Assembly (NCBI GenBank): GCA_030748485.1
Contig: JASMLW010000100.1
Span: 1-32,515 of the forward strand
Reading direction: 5' to 3'
DNA: 32,515 nucleotides
Origin: Pirellulaceae bacterium
Lineage (GTDB): Bacteria > Planctomycetota > Planctomycetia > Pirellulales > Pirellulaceae
Position 1 is the first letter of the stretch. Each line of letters opens with the position of its first letter. Shown here in pieces: positions 6,932-14,343 of this stretch. The notes under the pieces were generated by a model. The model saw only the letters and a program-made list of their open reading frames with translations. It ran no database searches and was not told where the DNA came from. The translations under genes were made by a program, and so were the position numbers.

Positions 6932-7927
6932 ATGAGCTACCCCTCCGACGACGCAACGCCGCGGCCCGACGCCCCGCCCTTGGCTGGCCGCCGTCGCCGC
7001 GCTCCCGCTTGGTTGTTGTCGTGCATGTTGCATTTCACGGCGGTCACATCTGTTGTCGTGTTGTGGCGTCCGACGCCTCGCGGCGAGCCGGGTGAGGAGG
7101 GAGATCGCACGGGACAGATCGTGCTCGTCAAAACGCACCGCGGCCAAACGGAGTTCTTTAGTGAGGAAGATGCGTCGGCGTCGAGCGAAGCGGCGGCCAG
7201 TTCGGCGGCCGACCCGATCGCCACAGCCGCCGCGGCTCCGTCGCCGTTGGCTGGCGTACTCCCGGTCGCCCAACCGGCTGGCGGCGGATCACAGGAGGGC
7301 GAGCTGCTAGCGGACGCCGGCGGCTTCACTCAGATCGGTCGCCCATCGCGGTCGACGAGCGGGGCCAAAGCGAAGACAAGCGTCTTTGGCGCCGAAGGCG
7401 AGGGCAGCAAGTTCGTCTACGTCTTCGACCGATCTTCGAGCATGTCCGGGTACAGCGGCCGGCCGCTCGCCGCCGCCAAATCGGAACTCTACGCCAGCCT
7501 TGGCAATCTCGGCTCGGTCCACCAGTTTCAGTTGATCTTTTACAACGAGCGTCCTCAGGTGCTCAATCCATACAAACCCCAGCCGCCGCGGCTGATGTTT
7601 GGAGACGACCAGTCGAAGAAGTTGGCGAGTCGCTTCATCGCGGGCATTGAAGCTCGCGGCGGAACGCGTCACATGGACGCTTTGAAGTTGGCGTTGGGAA
7701 TGCGACCGGACGTGATGTTCTTTTTGACCGATGCGCTCGAACCGCCGCTGTCTCCGAGCCAATTGAAGGAGGTAGCGCGTCTGAACGGCCGCGTCGGCGC
7801 GACCATTCACTCGATCCATTTTGGCTCCGGCCCGGCCGTGGGCGGCGTCAATTTCCTGCACAGGTTGGCTGAACAAAGCGGAGGCCGTTACGTCTATGTG
7901 GACGTCACCAAATTGCCATTTCGATAG
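6932..7927 (+). CDS. VWA-domain protein with a TonB-like N-terminal membrane anchor
   Basis: 331 residues from the ATG at 6932; a TTG at 6887 in the same frame would add 15. An Arg-rich N-terminus (RRRRAPAW) leads into one membrane helix containing LLSCMLHFTAV, with S30 and H34. The spacing and flanking Leu-Leu match Ser16-x3-His20 in the E. coli TonB anchor (LLSVCIHGAV), which engages ExbB/ExbD. A linker of about 115 residues rich in Ala, Ser, Glu and Pro follows. A von Willebrand A domain then occupies about 160-331 with a complete MIDAS: D166-x-S168-x-S170, T245 and D267. There is no TonB C-terminal domain. It starts the six-gene cluster with ExbB and two ExbDs. I infer that it is the energy-transducing partner, with the VWA domain in the periplasm. 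An ordinary membrane-anchored VWA protein is the alternative. Confidence 0.85.
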   Translation: MSYPSDDATPRPDAPPLAGRRRRAPAWLLSCMLHFTAVTSVVVLWRPTPRGEPGEEGDRTGQIVLVKTHRGQTEFFSEEDASASSEAAASSAADPIATAAAAPSPLAGVLPVAQPAGGGSQEGELLADAGGFTQIGRPSRSTSGAKAKTSVFGAEGEGSKFVYVFDRSSSMSGYSGRPLAAAKSELYASLGNLGSVHQFQLIFYNERPQVLNPYKPQPPRLMFGDDQSKKLASRFIAGIEARGGTRHMDALKLALGMRPDVMFFLTDALEPPLSPSQLKEVARLNGRVGATIHSIHFGSGPAVGGVNFLHRLAEQSGGRYVYVDVTKLPFR

Positions 7928-8945
7928 TCGCCGAGCCGCACTGGCGATCGTGTCGACGCTCATCGTCTCCGTCTGTCCGCCGGCGCGGCAGGCTAGCGCC
8001 GCTGACGTCGTCGTCATCTCCGCCGGTCGCGACGGGACGGAGCGGAAGCGGCTGATCGGCGAAGTGATTGAGTATACGGGCCGCGAGCTGCGCATCGTGA
8101 ACAATGGTCGCGAGCAGATGGTGCCGGGCGGCAAGGTGATCTCGATTCAGACCGCGCGCACAGACGAGCAGAAGCGGGCGGACAACGCATTTGCGGACGG
8201 CGACTATCGCTCCGCCCTGGATCTCTACTTGGCCGCGAACCGCGCCGAGCAGCGGGCGTGGGTGCAGCGGCGATTCATCGCCCGTGTTTGCCAGTGCTAT
8301 CGCAATCTCGGCGCGGCCGACAAGGCGGGCGACGCTTTTAAGTTGCTCTACCAATCGGACTCGGCGACGCCCTACATCGAGGCGATTCCGTTAGCGTGGC
8401 GGAATCCGTTGCCGTCGCCGGCCATGGAGCGGAAGGCCGCCACCTGGCTCGCCGCGTCCGATAACGACGCGGCCAATCTGATCGGCGCCAGTTGGCTGCT
8501 TCGCGCTCAACGAGAATCGGCGCGAGACAAGCTCAACGAATTGACAAACTCAACCGACGCGCGGATCGCCAAGTTGGCGGCGGCGCAACTGTGGCGCGAC
8601 AAGCTGGTCACCGTGCGGGAGGCGGACATCGAGCGGTGGCGGACGGCGATCGGTCGGCTTCCCGATTCGTTGCGCGGCGGGCCCTACTACTTGCTCGGTC
8701 AGGCTTGGTCGCGACTAGATCAACCGGAGAACGCGGCGTTGGCTTTTTTGCGGCCGCCGATTTTGTTTCCCGACGACGCCGCGCTGGCGGCTGAGTCGCT
8801 GTTGGCGGCGGGCCGGGAATTGGAAAAAATGAAACGCCCGGAAGACGCCCGCCAGGCGTACCGCGAAGTGATTAGCAAATACAGCGGTGCTCAAATCGCG
8901 CAGGAGGCGCGCGAGCGGCTCGAGCGACTGCAGCCTCAACCCTAG
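7896..8945 (+). CDS. Exported TPR-type protein of the ExbBD cluster
   Basis: 349 residues from the ATG at 7896, which overlaps the VWA gene by 32 bases and has GGAGG 11 bases upstream. This overlap suggests coupled translation. The N-terminus has a signal peptide (RRAALAIVSTLIVSV, cleavage near ASA-AD), so the product is probably periplasmic. An early beta-rich region (IGEVIEYTGRELRIVN) looks like a small SH3-like or bacterial motif fold, which is tentative. The rest is helical. TPR-like units are visible near residues 93-120 (ADNAFADGDYRSALDLY) and at the C-terminus, about 305-345 (ELEKMKRPEDARQAYREVIS). The last resembles the TPRs of CpoB/YbgF in the Tol system. Its position between the VWA gene and exbB makes it a likely periplasmic partner. 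Confidence 0.8.
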   Translation: MWTSPNCHFDSRRAALAIVSTLIVSVCPPARQASAADVVVISAGRDGTERKRLIGEVIEYTGRELRIVNNGREQMVPGGKVISIQTARTDEQKRADNAFADGDYRSALDLYLAANRAEQRAWVQRRFIARVCQCYRNLGAADKAGDAFKLLYQSDSATPYIEAIPLAWRNPLPSPAMERKAATWLAASDNDAANLIGASWLLRAQRESARDKLNELTNSTDARIAKLAAAQLWRDKLVTVREADIERWRTAIGRLPDSLRGGPYYLLGQAWSRLDQPENAALAFLRPPILFPDDAALAAESLLAAGRELEKMKRPEDARQAYREVISKYSGAQIAQEARERLERLQPQP

Positions 8946-8989
8946 CGAAATGGCCTGACGAGCCGATTCGACCGAAGGAAGGAACAACT

Positions 8990-9838
8990 GTGAATCGACT
9001 GCGTTTGCAACTCTGTCTCATCGCGCTGCTGGTGATCGCGACGGCCGCCGCCGTCTCGGCGCAGGGCCCGACTTCCGGCGGCCCGGCGGCCCCCACTGGC
9101 TCAACTGCGCCCGCGGACGCCGCCCCGGACGGCTTCTTCGATATCGTGTTTTCCGGCGGCTGGTTTGGCTTCGCCATCATCCTGTTGCTGGCCGCCCTCT
9201 CATTGACGGCCGCCTATCTGGTGTTTGAGCAGATCATGACGCTCCGCCGCAGTGAAGTCATGCCCGACGGATTGGGCGATCAAGTCAGGCAGATGTTGAT
9301 GTCCGGCCGCCTGGCCGAAGCGGATCAGGTTTGCCGAGCGAAACCGAGTTTTCTCTCCTACGTGCTGCTCAACGGATTGGCCGAAATCGATGGCGGGTGG
9401 AGCGCGGTGGAGAAGGCTTTGGAAGACGCCACCGCCGAGCAATCGGCGCGGCTGTTTCGGAAAATCGAGTACCTGTCGGTGATCGGCAACATCGCTCCCA
9501 TGGTCGGGTTGCTCGGCACGGTCACCGGCATGATCATGGCCTTTCAACAAGTCGCCAGCACACAAGGCGCCGCCGGAGCGGGCGATCTGGCGGAAGGCAT
9601 TTACCAAGCTCTCGTGACGACCGTCGGCGGTTTGATCGTGGCCATCCCTTCGCTCGGCGCTTTCGCCGTTTTCCGCAACTGGGTCGACCAACTCGTCGCC
9701 GAAGCCGCCTACATCGCGCAGCACACGTTCGCTCCGCTCAAGCGACGCAAGTCGAACTCGCCGAGCGCGAGTCAGGCGTCCGCGAAGAAGAGCAGCGGCG
9801 GCGGACACCCCAAACCGCCGCCGCCGCCGCCGACCTAG
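8990..9838 (+). CDS. exbB: MotA/TolQ/ExbB-type proton channel subunit
   Basis: 282 residues from a GTG at 8990, with GGAAGGA about 6 bases upstream. ExbB-family proteins form a pentameric inner-membrane channel that, with ExbD, converts proton flow into mechanical work. The N-terminus carries a signal-like hydrophobic segment (residues 8-24) and a Pro/Gly/Ala-rich periplasmic stretch. Then come the three family helices: about 57-79, 163-187 (GNIAPMVGLLGTVTGM) and 204-228 (IYQALVTTVGGLIVAIPSLGA). The cytoplasmic domain lies between the first two. The tail ends in a glycine run and six prolines. An upstream signal segment is known in some ExbB proteins. It is followed 9 bases later by the first exbD gene. 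Confidence 0.92.
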   Translation: MNRLRLQLCLIALLVIATAAAVSAQGPTSGGPAAPTGSTAPADAAPDGFFDIVFSGGWFGFAIILLLAALSLTAAYLVFEQIMTLRRSEVMPDGLGDQVRQMLMSGRLAEADQVCRAKPSFLSYVLLNGLAEIDGGWSAVEKALEDATAEQSARLFRKIEYLSVIGNIAPMVGLLGTVTGMIMAFQQVASTQGAAGAGDLAEGIYQALVTTVGGLIVAIPSLGAFAVFRNWVDQLVAEAAYIAQHTFAPLKRRKSNSPSASQASAKKSSGGGHPKPPPPPPT

Positions 9839-9847
9839 GAAGTCTCG

Positions 9848-10279
9848 ATGCGCGTTCCCCAACAACTCCAGTCGGGCGAAGTCGGCTTCAACATGACGCC
9901 GATGATCGATGTCGTGTTCTTGTTGATCATCTTCTTTCTCGTCTCCAGCCACCTGGCCAAACAAGAGTCTCAACTCGACCTGCCGTTGCCGGTCGCCGAC
10001 AGCGGAGACACGCCTGTCGACAGCGAGCAACCGCGAGTCACCGTGAACGTGCTCGCTGAAGGAGCTATTCGTCTCGCCGGCAGGGACACTCCCATCAACA
10101 TGTTGGTCGCGCGACTGCAACAACACCGGCAGAAGGAAGGTCCCAATTTGGAGGTGCGGATTCGCAGCGACCGGACCGTTCCCTACCGCAACATTGAACC
10201 GATCATGAAGGCCTGCGCCGACGCCGGAGTATGGAACGTCGCCTTCTCCGTCTACAACTCAAGGGACGTTCCTCGATGA
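9848..10279 (+). CDS. exbD: ExbD/TolR-type biopolymer transport protein, first paralogue
   Basis: 143 residues, the usual ExbD size. The ATG has AGGAAG 5 bases upstream. A short cytoplasmic N-terminus leads to the single membrane helix with the family hallmark MTPMIDVVFLL, in which D21 is the proton-carrying aspartate. A periplasmic domain follows, ending in the typical VRIRSDRTVPYRNIEPIM segment. Its stop overlaps the start of the second exbD gene by four bases (ATGA), so the two are translationally coupled. Two different ExbDs suggest a mixed ExbD dimer inside the ExbB pentamer, which is inference. Confidence 0.93.
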   Translation: MRVPQQLQSGEVGFNMTPMIDVVFLLIIFFLVSSHLAKQESQLDLPLPVADSGDTPVDSEQPRVTVNVLAEGAIRLAGRDTPINMLVARLQQHRQKEGPNLEVRIRSDRTVPYRNIEPIMKACADAGVWNVAFSVYNSRDVPR

Positions 10280-10731
10280 AACGCGTATCGATGTTCGCCA
10301 ACCGCCGCGGCGGTCTCGACGTGAAGATGACGCCGATGATCGACGTCGTTTTCCTGCTGCTGGTCTTCTTCGTCTGGACGGCCAGTTTTCAGATCGTCGA
10401 GCAGATTCTGCCGAGCAACCTGGCTCAGTCGTCCGGTTCTCAGGAGTCGCCGATCGACACTCCGCCGCCTCCGGAAGCCGACTTCGACGATGTCGTCGTG
10501 CGGATTCTGTGGACGGTGAATGGCCCGCAATGGCAGATCAACGACCAACCGCTCGCCAGCCTGGCCGCCGTTCGCGACCGGCTCGAACGCATCGCGACGA
10601 TCAAGCGAGACGCGCCGGTGATTCTGTTGCCCGACCCGGACACGCCGTTGGGCGACGTCATCGATGTCTTCGATTTGGCCAGATTGCAGGATTTTGAAAA
10701 AGTCAGTTTCGCCGCCCGGGACGCGGGATAA
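10276..10731 (+). CDS. exbD: ExbD/TolR-type biopolymer transport protein, second paralogue
   Basis: 151 residues from the ATG at 10276 within the ATGA overlap. The membrane helix again contains MTPMIDVVFLLL, with D23 as the conserved aspartate. The periplasmic part is unlike the first paralogue: it has a Pro-rich acidic linker (ESPIDTPPPPEADFDD) and ends with LLPDPDTPLGDVIDVFDLARL in place of the VPYRNI segment. This is a diverged but recognisable ExbD with an intact proton site. A longer reading from 10231 would overlap most of the previous gene's end and is less likely. It is followed 6 bases later by the long TPR gene. Confidence 0.92.
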   Translation: MKRVSMFANRRGGLDVKMTPMIDVVFLLLVFFVWTASFQIVEQILPSNLAQSSGSQESPIDTPPPPEADFDDVVVRILWTVNGPQWQINDQPLASLAAVRDRLERIATIKRDAPVILLPDPDTPLGDVIDVFDLARLQDFEKVSFAARDAG

Positions 10732-10737
10732 ACGCCG

Positions 10738-13239
10738 ATGAAACGCCTCCTCAGCTCGACGATTCAGCCGCCGCCCATCCGCGCGATGGTCGCCGTCGCC
10801 GTCGCGATGGTCGTTGTCGCGGGCGCGGGTGGGGCGAGAGCCGAGGAAGAGTCGAGCGAAGATCAGCGGTTTCTCGAAGGGCTTCGTCAGCGCCGCATGT
10901 TCCAACTGGCCGAAACGTTCTGCGATCGGCAGTTGCAACGACAAGATCTACCGGACGTTGAGCGAGGTCAATTGACGCTCGAACTGGTCCGTACGCTCGG
11001 CCGACATGCGCTGAATTCGCGTTCGCCGGACCGCGAGGCGTTGTTCAAGAAGGCGATCGACGCGGCGGACCGATTTGGGCTGCGAAACGGCGACAACCCA
11101 CTGATGCCGTTGATCAGGATGCAGAGCGCGCTGACCGCGCTCGCACAAGCCGAACAGGCGCGGCAGGAGGCGGAAGTCGGTCCCGATCCGCAGGCCGCGC
11201 TGGCGCAGGCGCGGGAGTCGATTCGCAACGCCGCTCGGGCGCTCGAACTGCTCGACAAGTTCTTGACGCAGGAGATTCCGCAGCGTCGCCGCAATCCGCC
11301 GCGGCGAGCCGGCGAACTCGCGGCGGACGAACTCTTTTCGCTGCAGAACAACGGTCGCCTGCAGCTGGCCCGCGCCTATCGAAACCAGGCGCTCTGCTAT
11401 CCAGCGGGCAGCGATGATCGCATCGCCTCGGTTACCCAAGCGCTGCAACAGCTGGCCGAACCACTGCGCGAGTTGCCCGCCGACGATCCGCTCGCCTGGC
11501 AAGTGAAAATGGCTCGCGCCGTCTGCGTGCGGATTCTTGAGGACTACCCGGCCGCCGAACGATTGCTGGCCGAACTGATGGTCGACACGGCCCCCACGTC
11601 GATCCGCCAGCGGGCTCTGGCTGAGCGTGTGCGGATTCTGCTGGCCAACAAACGAGCGACCGAAGCTTGGCGCCTCGTGCGGACAGCCCAAGGTGAACCC
11701 GAACTGGAGTTCGCTCGGTTGCAGACGCTGGCGGCGTTGCTCACCGCGGAGAAGAACGAGCAAACCGCGGCCGCGCTGCGTCGCGACGCGCTGGCGGCCG
11801 TCAATCGCATCGAAGACCTGCACGGTCCCTATTGGGGACGACGGGCGAGCCAGCTGCTGGTCAGTTCGGCGACGTCGGACCCGAATATGGCGAGCTCGGG
11901 GAATGTCGAGATCCTGCGGCGGACCGCCGAGGCGCACTACCAGAAGCGGCAGTTCGATGACGCGATCGTCGCCTATGAGAAGGCCTCAACTCAAGCTCAG
12001 CGGCAAGGCAACGCCAAGTCGGCGTTTGAATTCCTCGTAACGGCGGCGCTGATTCGTCGCGAGCAGGGGCGGATGGTCCAATACAGCCAGCGGCTCCGCG
12101 ACGCGAGCCTCAAGTTGAGTCGCTACGAGCGCGCCGGTGACGCTCACCTGGCAGCGATCATCGCCACGGCGCAACTGAAGCCGCCACCCCTGGATATCTA
12201 CGAGGGCCTGTTGGCGGAGCATCTGGACGCTTGGCCGCAGCGGGAAAGTGCAAATCAGGTTCGCCTCTGGCTGGCCCGTCTGCGACGCTCGCGCAACGAG
12301 TACGCTCAGGCGGTCGCCGCGCTCGAAATGGTGGCCCCCGACTCGCAGCATTTTGACGAGGGGATCCGGTTGGCCGGCCAGTATTTTCTCACGTGGTTGC
12401 AGACCGAACCAACCGGCCAGGATCGCGCGCAGTTGGCCGATCAAGCGGCGATCAGGTTTGAACGAGTCGTGATGGAAGGCGGCGCGTTTCCGCAAGAGTG
12501 GTCGGACCTCGATCGCTTTTGCGCTTTGACAGCGGCCCGACTTCGGCTCGCCTATCGGGCCGACGACTTCGCCCGCGCCGAACAACTGCTCACCGCCGCG
12601 CTCAACGGGTCGCGCGATGTCGATCCGCAGTGGAGCCTGTCGGCCAAAGCCACCCTCGTCGCCGCGATGGCCGGGCAACCCAATCGCCGCGCGGCCGCCT
12701 CGCAACTGATGCAGTCGATCGCCGGGGCGGCTCCCGTCGAATTGCTCGAACTGCTCGAGAACCTCACGCGCATCGCCGACACGGCCGCCCCCGCCGTGAA
12801 ACGCGAGATCGGACACCTGCAACAGAACGCCGTCAACTTGCTGCAAACAAATGGAGCCGGTCTCGACGCGGCTCAACAACTCAAGCTGCGACGCACCCGC
12901 GCCGAGGCGCTCGCCGCCGTCGGTGATCTCGCGGGATCGTTGCGGGAATACGAACGGTTGGCGAAAGAGAATCCGCGCAACGCCCGCATTCAAGAAGGCT
13001 ACGCGCACGCGTTATCAGGAAACGATCGCACGCTTGCGCAAGCGCTCTCGCAGTGGCGAATCGTGGCTCGCGGAAGCAAACCGGGCACAACTCGGTGGCT
13101 CGACGCGAAGTACCAGGTTGCTCGCACTCTGCAGCGGCAGGGTAAGCAGCGGGAGGCGACCGATCGAGTCCGCTTTCTGCTCGAAACCGGCAACCTGACT
13201 CCACAGCAGAAGCAGCGCTTCGAAGCGCTGTTGAAATGA
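10738..13239 (+). CDS. Long exported TPR-repeat protein, last gene of the ExbBD cluster
   Basis: 833 residues. The N-terminus has a signal peptide (MVAVAVAMVVVAGAGG, cleavage near ARA-EEE), so the product is probably periplasmic. An in-frame ATG at codon 17 is an alternative start. The mature protein is predicted all-helical. TPR-like units are clearest near residues 397-425 (AEAHYQKRQFDDAIVAYEKA) and 720-760 (RAEALAAVGDLAGSLREYERL). It is Gln-, Arg- and Leu-rich, with no catalytic motif. The gene starts 6 bases after the second exbD, so it almost certainly belongs to the same transcript. I infer a large scaffold on the periplasmic side of the ExbB/ExbD/VWA complex. Specific function unknown. 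Confidence 0.85.
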   Translation: MKRLLSSTIQPPPIRAMVAVAVAMVVVAGAGGARAEEESSEDQRFLEGLRQRRMFQLAETFCDRQLQRQDLPDVERGQLTLELVRTLGRHALNSRSPDREALFKKAIDAADRFGLRNGDNPLMPLIRMQSALTALAQAEQARQEAEVGPDPQAALAQARESIRNAARALELLDKFLTQEIPQRRRNPPRRAGELAADELFSLQNNGRLQLARAYRNQALCYPAGSDDRIASVTQALQQLAEPLRELPADDPLAWQVKMARAVCVRILEDYPAAERLLAELMVDTAPTSIRQRALAERVRILLANKRATEAWRLVRTAQGEPELEFARLQTLAALLTAEKNEQTAAALRRDALAAVNRIEDLHGPYWGRRASQLLVSSATSDPNMASSGNVEILRRTAEAHYQKRQFDDAIVAYEKASTQAQRQGNAKSAFEFLVTAALIRREQGRMVQYSQRLRDASLKLSRYERAGDAHLAAIIATAQLKPPPLDIYEGLLAEHLDAWPQRESANQVRLWLARLRRSRNEYAQAVAALEMVAPDSQHFDEGIRLAGQYFLTWLQTEPTGQDRAQLADQAAIRFERVVMEGGAFPQEWSDLDRFCALTAARLRLAYRADDFARAEQLLTAALNGSRDVDPQWSLSAKATLVAAMAGQPNRRAAASQLMQSIAGAAPVELLELLENLTRIADTAAPAVKREIGHLQQNAVNLLQTNGAGLDAAQQLKLRRTRAEALAAVGDLAGSLREYERLAKENPRNARIQEGYAHALSGNDRTLAQALSQWRIVARGSKPGTTRWLDAKYQVARTLQRQGKQREATDRVRFLLETGNLTPQQKQRFEALLK

Positions 13240-13247
13240 AGTAGCTG

Positions 13248-13294
13248 AGGAGCTTTGGCGCTGAAACTCCCGTAGTGGGACTCGCCAGAGTTCC
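13248..13294. repeat. Family-B repeat hairpin between convergent genes
   Basis: GGAGCTTTGGCGCTGAAACTCC, CGTA, then GTGGGACTCGCCAGAGTTCC form an imperfect inverted repeat. The right half (13270-13294) matches the CCGTAGTGG repeats at 4447 and 4510. It fills the 57-base gap between the stops of the long TPR gene and the ferredoxin gene, so a bidirectional terminator role is plausible. Confidence 0.55.
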
Positions 13295-13296
13295 TG

Positions 13297-13689
13297 TTAC
13301 TGGGCGGCTTTCAGTTCCGCCAAATGTTGAGCCGTGCCGACCAGGCGATCCCAGTTTTCGTGGATGTACTCGGGCGGTCCGCCGATATCCGCGACCGTCT
13401 GCGCGACCAATTCCGTCGGCACCATTTCAATTGCGTTCCAGGGACAGAGCGTCAACTCATAGGGATTCGACTTCTTCTGTGGAATGTGGACACAGACCTC
13501 GCAACCGACACACCGCTCGATGTCGATTTCGCACCAACTCTGTGTTCCTTTCAAACCCCTCCCGAAACTGTTGACCAGGATGCAATCGACAGGGCACACC
13601 TCGCGGCAGGATTCGCAACCCGTGCAGTTGTCGGCGTTGATGACGGCCAACTCTTTGGGCAGTTTCTTGCGGGGACCCTTCTTAGCCAT
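13297..13689 (-). CDS. 2[4Fe-4S] ferredoxin
   Basis: 130 residues with a basic N-terminus (AKKGPRKKLPK). The first cluster motif is C22-x2-C25-x2-C28-x3-C32-Pro (CTGCESCREVCP). The second is C60-x2-C63-x2-C66, with its last cysteine, C82-Pro, only after a 15-residue spacer instead of the usual three. Extra cysteines lie at C36 and C53. Two low-potential electron-transfer clusters are expected, each borrowing the last cysteine of the other motif. A tail of about 45 residues (IHENWDRLVGTAQHLAEL) could dock a partner. No oxidoreductase partner is adjacent. AGGAAA lies about 10 bases before the ATG. Upstream is a long non-coding stretch with a GATC array. Confidence 0.92.
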   Translation of the reverse strand: MAKKGPRKKLPKELAVINADNCTGCESCREVCPVDCILVNSFGRGLKGTQSWCEIDIERCVGCEVCVHIPQKKSNPYELTLCPWNAIEMVPTELVAQTVADIGGPPEYIHENWDRLVGTAQHLAELKAAQ

Positions 13690-14160
13690 CGTGAACCAGT
13701 TTCCTGTCGCTGATGTGGACCTGACGAACGAATCGAGACCTGTAACTATTGCCTGTGCGCGAAATTCCGCAAGGGTGAGTGGAAGAGTTTACAGCGCCCA
13801 ACCGGCGCTGTGGATGCGAGTTCGTCTGATCTAACAAATGATCTGTCCGATCTGACCGATCTGACAAATGATCCGACCGATCTAACAAATGATCCGACCG
13901 ATCTGTCCGATCCGACCGATCTGACAAATGACCCGGCCACCGGATTGACATCACTTTGACTCCTCCATGAGTAAAAACGACAACACTTGAGGCTCGCTCG
14001 CCAGCTGTTGTTTCGACCCGCTGGGATTCGCGCAAACCAACGCGCCAATCCGATTTAGAGCTTCGCGGGGTCCGTGAACGCCCGTGGGCTGCCGGCCACG
14101 GCACGCCGACTGCAACGTCTGGTGTGTGCCCGTTCGGGCCGTTAGGAAGCCCCGCCTCAA
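13690..14160. other. Non-coding stretch upstream of the ferredoxin gene
   Basis: No credible gene. It contains a perfect hairpin at 13791-13811 (ACAGCGCC-CAACC-GGCGCTGT), the GATC array at 13828-13941 and a second hairpin at 14082-14101 (CCGTGG...CCACGG). Minus-strand frames here read as Ser-Asp-Arg repeats generated by the array. Confidence 0.6.
13828..13941. repeat. GATC-phased tandem array of 9- and 12-base units
   Basis: Ten GATC sites occur from 13828 to 13918, spaced 12, 9, 9, 12, 9, 12, 9, 9 and 9 bases, then a decayed unit starting GACC at 13930. Units are of two kinds, GATCYGWCC (9) and GATCTRACAAAT (12). All spacings are multiples of three. There is no fixed repeat-spacer alternation, so it is not a CRISPR. 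Confidence 0.9.
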
Positions 14161-14277
14161 ATGGATGCCCCCATGTTCACCACATCTCTGATTCTGATCG
14201 TTGGTTCGATGATTGCGGTTTGCACGGCGCTTTCGGCTTTGCTGCCCACTCCGCCGGCTGATCCGTTTTATGTGTAA
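14161..14277 (+). CDS. Possible small membrane peptide
   Basis: 38 residues from the ATG at 14161; a second in-frame ATG at 14173 gives 34. AGGAAG lies 11 bases upstream. The peptide is almost wholly one hydrophobic helix (TTSLILIVGSMIAVCTALSA) followed by a short Pro-rich tail ending PFYV and a TAA. The length, one clean membrane helix and position 66 bases ahead of another small frame with a strong ribosome-binding site support a real gene. No family is recognised, and a chance frame cannot be excluded. Confidence 0.45.
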   Translation: MDAPMFTTSLILIVGSMIAVCTALSALLPTPPADPFYV

Positions 14278-14343
14278 GGTCGACGGAATTTGGACAATTT
14301 CGCGCGGACTGGTCGCCGAAGAGAAGCTTCGGAGGACACGGAA

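Noticed and set aside
9200-10126. 308-codon open frame on the minus strand
   Set aside because: It runs antisense to exbB and the first exbD, and its His/Arg/Asp-rich sequence mirrors their codons.
11986-13008. 340-codon open frame on the minus strand
   Set aside because: Antisense to the long TPR gene. It has no start signals or motifs.
13828-13941. GATC array as a replication origin
   Set aside because: GATC clusters mark oriC in enterobacteria, but there is no DnaA-box cluster, dnaA or other origin gene here.
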